Assembly: GCA_016748015.1 (NCBI GenBank)
Contig: JAAOMT010000046.1
Span: 305,687-369,686 of the forward strand
Source of the DNA: Geosiphon pyriformis
Lineage: Eukaryota > Glomeromycota > Glomeromycetes > Archaeosporales > Geosiphonaceae
Direction: 5' to 3'
DNA length: 64,000 nt
Shown: positions 46,874 through 58,002 of the stretch, in pieces
How the letters are laid out: the number at the start of each line of letters is the position of its first letter
Position numbering within the stretch: position 1 is the first letter of the stretch
Program-made: the position numbers and the translations under genes
Notes under the pieces: generated by a model
Seen by the model: the letters and a program-made list of their open reading frames with translations, nothing else
What the model was told of the DNA's origin: nothing
Databases searched by the model: none

Positions 46874-46935
46874 CATGTAGAAAGTACATGATTTGCACCT
46901 AGTTTAGATCATTTGTATGATGTATAGCACTAGGT
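46874..46935 (+). other. LINE C 3' UTR tandem hairpins
   Basis: Hairpin 1: CATGTA (46874-46879), loop GAAAG, TACATG (46885-46890). Hairpin 2: ACCTAGT (46897-46903) pairs with ACTAGGT (46929-46935), enclosing ATCAT-TTGT-ATGAT (46908-46921). Equivalent sequences, partly decayed, end LINEs A, B and D. The position just before the tail suits a structure read by the LINE RT; that role is inference. Confidence 0.7.
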
Positions 46936-46978
46936 CGCATTTAGACCTCACTCGTTAAATAAATAAATAAAAAATAAT

Positions 46979-47199
46979 AATAATAGCAGTAATATTAGTT
47001 TGTTAATAATTACAGACTATTCTTTTACTTTTAGATTTTTAGAAAAAATTAGCAACTGTAATTTCTATAAAACTAATTACATATATTAAATTTATACATA
47101 TTTAATTTGTTTTCTTATTATAATTTTTTTTTGATTATTTCTATTATTCTACAATTTTGTTTTCTTTTATTATCTATTAGTTTGTTATTCTAATAATAC
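46979..47199 (+). repeat. Family 2 middle LTR, right part
   Basis: Continues the LTR interrupted at 40069 (AATAATAGCA repeated, then GACTATTCTTTTAC and the CTATTAGTTTGTTA end common to the family). The end near ATAATACA (about 47199) is decayed and therefore approximate. Confidence 0.75.
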
Positions 47200-47994
47200 A
47201 ATTATTTTTATTAAACCAACATAATTATTAATATAATTGCTTTAACTAAACATGATAATAAACTTAAACAATTATTTTGTCTTAATAAAATTTTTGAATA
47301 AAAAACAATATTTATTGAATTACACTTAACAACAAAAAAAACATTTGTGAAAACAATCAAATCTTTATTTAATTTGCCAAAATCAGTTATACAAAAAAAT
47401 AAAAAAGATTCTAACTGCTTTTAAAAAATTATAAGATTTAAAAAAAAAATGTAATTTATAATATATATACTAATCTATTAATTAGATATTTTAAAAAAAC
47501 AAAAACAATTCAAAAAATTTTAGCTCAAAACTTGTAATATTTGCCAAAAAAAAACATTTATCCAATTTTTGTTGGTTAATTATTTAATAAAATTGGCATG
47601 AATTTTATTAATTCTTAATAGTAACTTCTAATAACAACTAATATATTATAATAATTATTAATTATCTTATAAATTAAGTAAAAGCAAAAGTTATACTTAA
47701 CAAAACAGCAGTTTTTATTGTTAATTTTATTTATGAAAATATTATATATTATTATATATGTTTTAAAAAACTTTTATTTGATAGAAAAAGAGTTTTTTTA
47801 ATACTTTAATTAAAAAACTTTGTAGAAAATTAAAAATATATTACAAACTTTTATCTTTTTATTATTTTCAAACAGATAGCTTAGTAAAATATTTTAATAG
47901 AACATTATGTAAAATTTTGGTCAAAACTAGTAAAAAAACAAATTTATAAGACAAAGTATTGTTTTTAGCTTTTTTTACTTATAAAACTGTAAAT
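47200..47994 (+). pseudogene. Partial second family 2 integrase, left piece
   Basis: Matches about 37637-38460 of the family 2 copy, beginning abruptly at the LTR end and breaking at LINE D. The zinc-finger region, TYYK.FIF-like core pieces and VKYF.RTLCK-like motif are visible only by comparison; there are many stops. Gag, protease and RT are missing upstream, so a deletion or recombination brought this integrase next to the LTR. Confidence 0.7.
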
Positions 47995-48127
47995 ATAACT
48001 TAATCTTTCTTTTGTTGATCCCCTGACCATAATGAGAGCATAGAGTAGTCAAAGAAATATCTTCTTTTTCCCATATTCCTTTTTGTTCCCTTCAGTTATT
48101 TTTTTACACACACCCTTGTTTGTGACA

Positions 48128-50051
48128 ATGGATCCAGTAGGCTCTTTTGCTGGTGGGTTGGCATTTGGTTCGGCTGGTGTGGAGACCTGGTCTGGCACTA
48201 AAAAGAAGATGTGCATTGAGAGTATTTATGTTTGTGGTTCATCTTACAAAAAAGTGAAAAAACCTGATGATTCTGGTGTTGTTGTAGATTTGTCAGCTGG
48301 CCTTCTGGCCGTGGACATGTTACATGATAGTGTTGATGACTGAAAGAAATCTTGGGGTAGCAAAATAAATAGTAAGGAATCGAGTATTGACAGAACTTCC
48401 GATATCAAGAACATGAAAAACACAATTATGGAAAAAATGAGCTACATCAATTTCAACACTTCTGGGGATAACGAACTAATGAATAATGCTACGCCAAAAA
48501 ATTTGAGAATGAGAACATATATATTTGAACACCTGCCTAAGCAGCCTTCTTTCATTAATATGGGTGGTGCTGACGACATTTTGGAGCTCCCTTCTTACAC
48601 GTTCAATGAATCTATTCAGTTGCTGCCAGTCACATCACGTGATCGGGAAATTCAGAGTTTTATTTCGGTGAAATTTTTTGCATTGGATATTGAACTTTCT
48701 GTTGTTCCTGGAAAAACTGTTAGTGATAAGTTGATTTGTGTGAAAAAATTTTTTTATCAAATGAATGGTTTTGGAGGAGCCTCTACTCCCTCAAAATTTC
48801 TTGGAATCATCAGATCTTCCTTTACTTCTGAGATGAGCCTGAATAAGGTGAAAGAATTGGCAATCAGTAAAAATATTTTGGTTAATGATGATCTAAGAAG
48901 AGTAAACATCCATTTGGATTAGATAGTGATAGTCGAGGAAATTTCTGTCGATCTTCCAAAATTGGTGATTAAGGCAGTGTTTTCTAAGTTTGGTGTGATT
49001 GTTTCTATCAGGATGCAGTTGATCAGTTTGTAACAAAAAGCCATCATCGAATTTGAGTTGGCTGAGGTTGTCTGTTTGGTTGCTTCTAAATGGTCTGTTC
49101 TTGTGGAAAAGAATTCTGTATGAGTAGCTTTGGCTGTTGATAACAAACAGATGTGGGTGTTAAAAGACCATCATCAGGCTTTGCTCTACACTCTTTTGAT
49201 TGGTATGACTGCTCATGATTTGGCGGATTTGTTGGAGTCTTATGGTGGGAAAACGTGTTTCATTGGCCGTAATCCTGGCTCGTATGTGCATAACAGATGC
49301 ACTATTATTTGTTTTGAGAATGAAACTGCCAAATTGGCTGCTTTTGGTTTGGTTCCGGTTTTTAAGGGGGTGAGCTTGTGTTGGGCTGGTCTTTCTCTGG
49401 CTTGCTGCACTGCATGTAAACAGTATGATTATATCAGTGGAGAGTGTTCAGTGGGTGAGAATTTTGGTGGCTGTGGGAAAAAGGTGGTGACTGATTTGAA
49501 TTGTGTTCATTTGGCCAGTATTTATAAGAAGAAGCAGGCACCTGTCACTCATCCAGTCTCTTTCAGTGGCAAAACTTGGACATCAGTGGTTGGTGCTCCT
49601 CTGGTGTGCAGTTTGCATGATGCTGGTTTGCTTTTTGGTTCCAACAAAGTTGGTAAACCTCTCCCTCCTGTTGCAAGCAATTTGGAAAAACATTTGGTGA
49701 ATATTGAAAGCAGTCTCATCAGCCTTGTGGGACAAATTGGTGAGTTGGCTAAAAGATTGGAGTTACTCATATTGGCAGTTTCCCAGCCTAGCCCTAGATG
49801 TTAGCTGCTGGTGACTCCCCCCATCACAGAATTGAGGAGAGGATATAGTGATAGGTGTGAGTTCAGGTGAGTCCACCAGTGATGAGACTACTACTGTTTC
49901 TGCTACCATTAAGGACTCGCCTGTGTCCCCCCATGTCATCAAATTGGAAAATATGTTGGAGGGCTTTGCTGCTTTAATGCTGAGTCTGTTTGCTCATTTT
50001 GATGGTTTGGTTCTGGCTGGTGGTGCATGCTTACAACATCCTTCTCAATAA
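48128..50051 (+). pseudogene. LINE D ORF1, broken; mosaic of C-like and A-like parts
   Basis: Starts MDPVGSFAGG at 48128, like LINE C (an in-frame ATG 45 bp upstream is not conserved in C). The N-terminus and the zinc-knuckle region follow LINE C. In the knuckle CTACKQYDYISGEC, His has become Tyr. From about 49575 (KTWTSVVGAPLVC, then VGKPLPP, ESSLISL, GELAKRLEL) it follows LINE A instead, to the end. Stops: 48341-48343 (Trp), 48920-48922 (Gln), near 49032 (Trp), near 49122 and 49802-49804 (Gln). One C is lost near 49822. The last codons are SQ-TAA where other copies have TGA. Confidence 0.87.
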
Positions 50052-53000
50052 GTGATCTTATCTGGAAGATCACTACTTGTAATGTTAGGGGAATGAACAA
50101 TTCTGCTAAACAGAATAATGTCATTTGCTGGCACAAGGACATGGACAATTTTATTTTTATTTTTACTGAGTCAAAACTTAAAGGAAAAGTTCACTCTTGG
50201 TTAACCAACAAATTTGATAGTGTTCAGGTATTTACTACTGGTCTGAATTCTGGTCATCTGAGTGCTGGTGTTGTGATCATCATGAATTCTTTTTTGGCAA
50301 GGCATGTGTGCAAGGTTTCTGAGGTGTTTAGTTGGCTCTTTTCCATTAAATTGCTTTTTAAAAATAAACTTTCAGTGTTTATTTTGGGGCTATATGCTGG
50401 TGCTTTGTCAGCAGTTTGATTTTTTCAGGCTGGGAAAATCAACTTACTCATTGTGAAGACTGTTAATGAGTCTTCTTTTATTGTCCTCTGTGGTGATTTT
50501 AATGAAGATGGGTCTAAGAAATGCACAAGTTTTAAGAAGTGTGTGAATTTAGGGTTGGTTAATTCTCTGGCTGGATGTCCAGAGGCTAAGATGCCCACAT
50601 GGGTAAATTCTAGAGGCACCATAAAGACTATTGATTACGTGTTTGTTTCTCCGAATCTGGTTGGTGTATTGATCCATTGTGGTGTTTTGGATGTTGGTGA
50701 ATTTTTTGATATGAACCATAAGACTGTGTTAGTATCTATGGGCTTGGATGAACTTTTGGATAATCAGTTGTGTTCTATTCACAAGCAAGCAAATCGAAAC
50801 TGGTGGAAATTTAACATCAAAAATGCTGATGAAGCAAAATGGTTGGGATTTAGGAATGCCATGGCCACTAATGCTTCTATGGTTTTGGATGCATTTGGTG
50901 TTGCTGTAAGGTTTTCAGATCTGGATGCTATGTGGGACATTGTTCATAAAATTATGGTTCTTTCAGTGGAGAGTACGTTTATGAAAAGTTGGTTCAAGGA
51001 TTTTGATGTTGTTTTTACTAAGGAATTATCTAAGTTTTATAAGTTGGAACTGCTGGTTTCTAAGTTGGTCAAAGCTTTGCGTTTGGTTTTTAGTGATGAT
51101 TTTGCTTCTTTGTTGAAGATGTGGGACAGGCTCAACATCACTGGTGCTTCAACAGTTAAGTTTTTCTTTCTTGAGGGTTTTGGTTTCGATGTTATCTGTT
51201 TTGTGCTGGCCAAGGCAAGGAAAGCATATCGTGCTTCCAAGTTGTTGGAATCCAAGCATGCTGAGAATTCTTGTATCAAGCTGGCTATTAGTAAGAGGAT
51301 GGAAAGTTTTGAGTTGGACAAAAATCGCACAATCAGAAGTGTATTAGAGCACCCCTTTTGCAAGGTGGTTTTAGATCATCTAGTTATAAATGACAAGTTA
51401 ATTTTGGAGCCTGGTTTGGTTAAATCTGGGGTGGATGTGATCATAGAAGAGTGGACCAGAAAACGTGAGGTGGTTTCAGATATTTTTGATGAATGGGCTT
51501 ACCAGTACTGGCCTTTGAATTATGTGTTTGATGGTGCTTTTTCTGGTGTTATGTGTTTGATTAGTTTTGATAAGATGTTTGCCATTGTTATGGATCTTCC
51601 CAATGGGAAAGCTGCAGGCCTGTCTGGCATTTCTAATGAATTGTGAAAGCACTGTGATAAGTCGGTCTTGGACATGTTTTTGGTGCTCTTGAATGCTTGC
51701 TTGGTCAGTGAATTGGTTCCTGGACCTTGGAGAGAGGCTTTGGTGTCTATGATTCCTAAACTATATGAGTGGGAAGGGGTTCTTATGAATACACATCCTA
51801 TTGCTCTAATAAAAACGGCCCACAAGATTCTTTTTAAAGTCTTTTTTGATAGAATTTCTTCAGCTTGTAGTACTTTCAATGTTCTTTGTGGAGACAATTT
51901 TTCAGTTTTAAAAGGTACAATGACTCAGTCCCTCATTTTTGCTGTTAGTGCTGTTGTTGAGGATGCTCTGGAGAAGAACAGAAAACTTTGGCTGGTTTTA
52001 CAGAACATGCGTAAGACTTATGACTCAGTTGGTTGGGAACATCTCAGAAGAAGTCTGATCAGGATTAAGATGTGTAACAGGTTCATTAGATTTTTTGGTG
52101 GTATTCACAATGGTCATGTTAACAGGGTAATGACAGATTTTGGTTTAACTAATGAGTATTATGTTCATGATGGGTTAGACCAAGACAAAGTTTTCTCACC
52201 CCTTCTGTGGCGCATTTTCTACAATTCACTTTTGTGTGAGGTCAAAAGGCAGAAGAGTGTGTATGGCTATAGATTGAACTCTTATTTCATTTCCAAAACT
52301 GACTGAGCAGACTCTCAAACTGGATTGACTTTATTTTTTGCTGCTGGGGCTTTTGTTGATGACACTATTTGGGTTGATAGCAGCCAGGCTGCTACATAAC
52401 ACATTTTTGATGTAGCTAGTAAATTTTTTAGGTTCAATGATATTGCTGTAAACAATGACAAAACAGTGGCTATCCTTATCAATTGTCGGGTTATGAACCC
52501 TTACCTGACTATTAGTGGGTCACCTATTTCTATTGCCAAAAAGGGGGAATCTCATCATTATCTGGGTATTTTTTTGTTGACCAAAGGCTTGTCAAAGCCT
52601 AGCTTGGTCAAAACTCATTCAGATGTGTGGTTTTTTGCAAATCTTGTTCTATGAAAGGGAATATCAGATAAACAGTTTGTGTATTTGGTGTTTACTGTTC
52701 TTTTCCTGATTATTTGTTACAGGATGCAGTTCAGCTTCATTCTTCTCAGTATGTGTAATAAGTGGAATGCTTTAATTCACAAGGAATTGAAGTCTAAGTC
52801 TGGCCTTTCACTCGATTTCTCCAGTGATGTACTTCATCATCCCTCTTTGTATGGTTTAAAAACTTTTGAACAGGTTCAAGCAGAGAGCAAGTCAGCTTTT
52901 ATTGTTTCTTTTGCAAATTCTGTTGGTATTCTAGGCCATTTGTTCTCTCACAGGTTTTATAATCTCCAGGTTCTTAGTTGGCATCCCCTTTACCCTTTGC

Positions 53001-54733
53001 AGTTTCTGGTCCATATTGGGGTCAGTCCTTCAAACAATTTTTTGGCAGGTGTTGTCTATGTTTTTAATGATTGTGATTTGTTCCTGGGCAACTCTTTGGC
53101 AAGTGCCTTTCATTTTCGTGGTGGCACGCCCATGTCCTTTGTTCTTGGTAAATCTCGTTTCCATAAATGTGTTTCTTTCCTCCACCACTATAATATTGCT
53201 TTTGTGGAGCAGCTATGTGACCGGAATAGTGTTAATTTTAATTGGAAAACCTTCAAAAGGTGGAAGCGATTAGATCCTTGCAGCCCAGTTTCTGCTTGGT
53301 TTGAGGCTTCTGCTTATTTTTTAAATGACGTGATGCCTTTTCTTGATGACTTGCCACTTAGGACCATTTGTATTTCTTCTGGTATTTTGCAATCTCATGA
53401 GTTTGGTGTCATTAGTGATAGTTTGTTGCATGTTAACACTACTTGTCTTTCTGTATTTACAGATGGTTTTTTGAGTGGCTTAGAGACTGTTGATATGAAA
53501 GCTGGTGCTGCTTATTTTGAAGATGTAGATTTGGGTTTGGGTGTTGAGGTATCTGGCTTGGTGTCTTCTATGATAGCAGAATTGCAGATGATTGCTTTGG
53601 CTCTGAAGTGCATTCCACTCTCTCATTCGATTGATCTGTTTTTGGACAGCCAGGCAGCTTTGGATGTGTGTAGATTTGAGTCTTCATTGCTTGGTCCTGA
53701 CTTCAGAAATCATTGTTGGATGGAACATTACCACATAGTAAATGTTATTTGTCAGAAAAATTTGAGAGTTAATTGGGTTAAAGTTAGAGGTCACTCTGGT
53801 GTCTTGGGTAACAAATGTGCTAATATGTTTGCTAAGACCGCAGCTTTATCTGGCTGGCACTTGCCTCATTCGATCAGTAAACAATTTTTGAAGACTGGTA
53901 ATATTGCAATTTCTGGTAATTCTAGACATTTTGTTCATGACATTTTCCATTCTATTCATTGTGTGCATTGGGAGGTTGGTTCTGGTTCCCATGTTATGAC
54001 AGCCAGTCTGTGTGCTGATATTAATTGGCCCAGGTCGTTATTGGTTTGGCATCTGGATTTTTACTTGGCTGCTGGCTTTATTAGTGTGCGGACTGCTGGT
54101 CTTTGTTCTTATTTTATGAAGACTTTACATCATCAGCTTCCAGTTGCTGTGCATAAGCATCTTTATAGTAGACTTTATTCTAGTGTAATGTGTTTATTCT
54201 GTGAAGATGTTGAAGTCTCAGATTATGTCTTTTCTTGCCTGTTTGATGCTACTGATTGTGTTTGGTTGATGGATATTTATGCTTCTGCTTGGAAGGTGTG
54301 TTCTGGATTATCTCGTTTTTTTTCATGTGTGTCTTAGTTACTATTTGATTGTGCTGCTAATGTGGATATTTGTGCTGCTCTGTGTAAGGGCTTTGTATTC
54401 AATGGGTGGTTTAATGAGTCAGTTTCTGTCTTTAAGGATCCCGAAGTTGCGAGTTTAAATATAGTAAATTTTGTATGCAAATTGTGTGTCACTTTTCGGA
54501 AAGGCTTTTGGCTGGTTTGGGCCAAACATTAAGCTTTTATGGAAAAGAATGAGCTGATTCTACATGATGACTTCATTCCCATTTTGGTCTCTGGTCTTTC
54601 TTTGATGCTTTTGGCTGGTGTGGTTAGGTTACTGGATATTACCAATGCACATGATGTTAGTTTTGGGTTATGTAAGTCTCGTCAGTTTCTCTTAGATATC
54701 AGTGATGTGGTCTCTGTGTATATAGGTGAATAG
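50048..54733 (+). pseudogene. LINE D ORF2 (endonuclease-RT-RNase H), one frame with stops
   Basis: A single frame from the ATA at 50048 to TAG at 54733, interrupted by seven stops (about 50417, 51644, 52304, 52396, 52652, 54335 and 54530) and no net frameshift. The endonuclease keeps TESKL, GDFNEDG and IDYVFVS; DTDH is DMNH. RT: MIPKLYEWEG, HPIALIK, QNMRKTYDSVGW, QDKVFSPLLW, FVDDTIW (about 52351), YLGIFL. RNase H: FTDGF, AELQ, FLDSQ (catalytic Asp kept), GHSGVLGNKCAN. The C-terminal motif CLFCEDVEVSDYVFSC has Tyr for His. The changes are almost all transitions. Confidence 0.91.
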
Positions 54734-54873
54734 TGTCATTCTAATTGGCCTGAGTGGCTAGTCACGTGTAGAAAGAACATGATTTGCACCTAGTTTAAAT
54801 CATTTGTATGATGTATAGTTCTAGGTTGTATTTGGACTTCACTCAATAAACGTAAAAAAAAAAAACTGTAAAT

Positions 54874-56036
54874 TATGATATAACAAGTTATGAGTTCTTT
54901 TATCTGCTCTATAAAAAAATAACAACTCTACTAATAAAAACTAATATTAAAATAATATTTTTTGAAAAAACCATAATAAAAAAATACAAAGATACTTTGC
55001 AAAAAAAACTTGGTACAATTTTTAACTTACTAATAAAAGCATAAATAATTGTTTTTAAAAAGATAAAACAGTTTCAAAAAAAGCTCAAAAAAAATATATA
55101 CAAAATACTTTCTTTAAGTATTGGTAATCTAGTTTAGAATATTATTTAAACAGAAACAATATCTATAAAAATAAGTTTTTTAATTAATAAAAAAACTTTT
55201 TATTGTTAACAAAGTTTTAAATAATAGTTCTTATATCTTACAAAATTAATATAAAATAATCTTTACTGATTAGCCTATACATGATATACAATTCAAGAAA
55301 TATTATAAACAATTTGATTGAATATCTGTTATAATAATACCAACTTAAATAATTAACAAAAATCAATTATAAATAGATGTATTATTTCCAAAACAAAAAT
55401 ATTTTTAATTAATATAAACAATTATTTTCTGGATTAAAATACTTAAAACATTTTTTATACTTTTTATAAGTATTGAATCAAAAACAATCTAAATACTATT
55501 TTAACTATTAAAAAACAAATTATTATAATTAATAATAATAGAATATACATTGTTATTAAACCAAAAAAAACCACTACTAAAAGAAAAAAAACTGGTAACA
55601 AAATAAATAAATATATATTTAAATACATAAATTTAATAATAATATTTTTTTTAATATATTTAGAAAAATAATTAAATAAATCTTGTTTATAAACAAAAAT
55701 TTGTTATATGAAAAACAATTAAAACTCTATAATTATTTTAGTAAAATCATAAAAGACATAAAGCTTTTAAAGAAAATATTTTAAAAATACAAACAAAAAT
55801 TTTAAGTATTACATAGTTAGATGTTTTAAAAATTTTAATTATTGTTAAAAAAGCTAAAACTCTTATATAAAAATTTGGTTTCTTAAATATAAAGTTTATT
55901 TTATTTCAAATTTTGTATATTTTATTAACAAAAAACTTTACTAAACTAATTAGTTTTGAGTTAAAAAAAATTTTTGATTAAAATATCTCATAAATAATTT
56001 AATTTTATCAAAGCTTAATCTCTTTAAAAAAGATAA
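54874..56036 (+). pseudogene. Partial second family 2 integrase end and downstream region
   Basis: Resumes exactly where 47994 stopped; both match about 38460-39571 of the family 2 copy. The start carries the PIE(T/N)-like segment of the integrase end. The rest has no open frame. It ends at AAAAAAGATAA before the LTR. Confidence 0.68.
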
Positions 56037-56775
56037 TATTATAATTAAAAATCATGGTTTTTATTAATTATTACATATATTAATTATTAATATTATATAG
56101 TTAATTATTTTATTTTTAAAAAGTAATTAATAATCTGATTAATAATCTGGTTGTTAATTTAATTGTTAATTTGATTATTAACTTAATTAATAACTTGATT
56201 GTTAATCTAATTAATAATCTGATTATTGATTTAATTACTTATTTGGTTGTTAATTACTTTGAATAGTTATATAAGCAATATATCTTTTAGTTTTAAAAAA
56301 GCATGTTTTAATATATAAAATATATATAAATCAAAATAATAAAATTTTTTTCTAAATATTTAATTTTTTTTAATTTGCTTTTTTTTATAAATCTTTTTAA
56401 GTATTTGAATATCTTTGTAATAAAAAATTACTTGTTAATATTTATCTGTAATTATTAATTTTTAATATTATTAAATAAATATTATTAAAAAATATAATTA
56501 ATATTTAATATTGAATTTTAAGAGCAATATAAAGCATAAAATTATACTAATGTGTTGTTTTTTGTTAATAATACAGACTATTTTTTTACTTTCAGATTTT
56601 TTTGTTACCTTTTGAAAAAAATAGCAATTAAGATATTTATAAAACTAATCATATATATTAAATTTATATCAATTTAATTTGCTTTTTAAAGTTGAATTTT
56701 TTTTTAATTATTTTTATTCTTATATAATTTTGTTTTATTTTGCTATTTGTTAGCTTGTTATTTTAATTTGTAATA
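56037..56775 (+). repeat. Family 2 3' LTR
   Basis: Starts TATTATAATTAAAAATCATGG and ends TTTGTAATA (TGTAACA with one transition). It contains about eleven 12 bp units (about 56130-56262), the most of any copy, followed by TTATATAA. ATAT follows at 56776-56779. Confidence 0.83.
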
Positions 56776-56779
56776 ATAT

Positions 56780-57867
56780 TACAAATCTGTTATATTTTAA
56801 TAAAATATAAAATTTCTTAAAAAACTTTAATATTATTTTAATTATTAACAATAATAACTTTTTTTATATTATTTAACCAGATTTGAATATTGTTAATAAT
56901 TTTTTTTAATTTGGCAATTAAAGTATTATTGATATTATTAATAAAAAGAGTATATGTGTTAAAAGTAAATTTATTAAAAATAAAACTGCAATTATTAATA
57001 ATATTAATAATAAATTTATTTATATAGTTAAATTTATTGGATATTAAATTATTTTTAAAATTTAAATTATTTTTAAAATTTAAATTTTTAAAGTTTAAGA
57101 TATAATTAGATTTAAAATCAGATTTTTTTTAATTGTTTTTTAATCTTGGTTTTTTTTTCTAATTTAGTCTTTTCTTAATTATTGATTACTTTAAAATTGA
57201 ATTTTGGTAATAGTAATTATAATAATAATAGTATAAAAAATTACAATCAAAATTTTTTAAAATATTTCTCATATTTTTTTAATAAATTACTATTTTTAAA
57301 ATAGTATTATCAGTAAAATTTCAAATTATTAATTAACATAAAATTATTTTTATAATTTCTGTTATTAATTAGCATATATTATTTTAAATTATTACTTATT
57401 ATTTTATTAAATTATTCAAATTATTATTTAATTAATAATTTAAGTTATATAAAACACAAATATAATTAAATTATAATCATATAATATACTAAATTATATA
57501 ATATTCAAGAATTTACCAAAATATTTAAAATTTGACAAAATATTTAACAGTTTATTAAAATAATCAATAATTTATAAAAATTTAATAAAAAATATCTTTA
57601 GTTTTCCAAAAAAAAATAATGCTAAATTATAAAATAGTATTATAATAAATTATATAAAAAAAACTTTTTTCTTTAAAAAATGTATTTTTTATCTTAGTTT
57701 AAAATTATCTTCCATTTTTTATTTTCATTAAAATCAACAATTAACTACTACAAATTAATTTAATAAAAACTTATTTTAAAAACCCCAAAATTTTTTAATT
57801 ATTATTGTTAGAAATTAATAAATTAAAAACTAATATTTTAAAATTAATTAGCTATTAATTTTTTAAA
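56780..57867 (+). other. Very A+T-rich spacer, no gene seen
   Basis: No coding homology or boundary was seen. It has short direct repeats such as TTATTTTTAAAATTTAAA near 57048-57090 and many TTA/TAA runs. The 5' end of LINE E follows. Confidence 0.6.
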
Positions 57868-58002
57868 AAAAAAAGTTTCTTTCTTTCCTTTGTCCCAAAT
57901 TCCTAAAAAAGAGTTAAAAGTTTTTGAAAGAAGTTTTTTACAATTCAGTACAATAAATCAAAACCATTTTTACTTAACTATGAGACCATTGTTGGTCCCA
58001 GT

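Larger units (their letters stand above)
40070..46978 (+). mobile_element. LINE C, full-length and best-preserved LINE
   Basis: A 6.9 kb LINE with a 10 bp TSD AATAATAGCA (40060-40069 and 46979-46988), inserted in the family 2 middle LTR. Its 5' end (TTGATCCCCTGACCATAACGAGAGC) is shared only with LINE D. ORF1 (40204-42158) and ORF2 (42155-46842) overlap by ATGA. The 3' UTR has two clean hairpins and an AAAT-rich tail. By eye it has six stops and one frameshift in ORF2, and one stop and one frameshift in ORF1: the least damage of the five copies. It also has visibly more G+C and CpG than the flanking relics. Confidence 0.95.
47995..54861 (+). mobile_element. LINE D, full-length non-LTR element
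   Basis: A 6.9 kb LINE inserted in the partial family 2 integrase, with a 12 bp TSD AAAACTGTAAAT (47983-47994 and 54862-54873; the junction with the poly(A) is ambiguous by a few A's). The 5' UTR is of the LINE C type. The ORF2 start is ATA rather than ATG, at 50048. The 3' UTR has hairpin remnants, AATAAA (54845-54850) and poly(A). ORF2 keeps a single frame for 4.7 kb despite its stops. Confidence 0.94.
23012..56775 (+). mobile_element. Family 2 Ty3/gypsy composite (LTR-pol-LTR-partial pol-LTR)
   Basis: Once the nested insertions (24460-34457, 40070-46978 and 47995-54861) are removed, one sequence remains. It runs 5' LTR (23012-23747), primer binding site, gag, protease, RT, RNase H, integrase, a middle LTR (39572-40069 joined to 46979-47199), part of a second integrase and downstream region, and a 3' LTR (56037-56775). 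The bases outside the two outer LTRs are ATAT (23008-23011 and 56776-56779). All coding parts are full of stops and poor in G+C; this is the oldest layer in the window. The alternative is two separate insertions, one truncated. Confidence 0.7.

Noticed and set aside
44302-46898. Minus-strand frames opposite LINE C ORF2, up to 164 codons.
   Set aside because: They mirror the RT and RNase H coding strand and have no motifs of their own.
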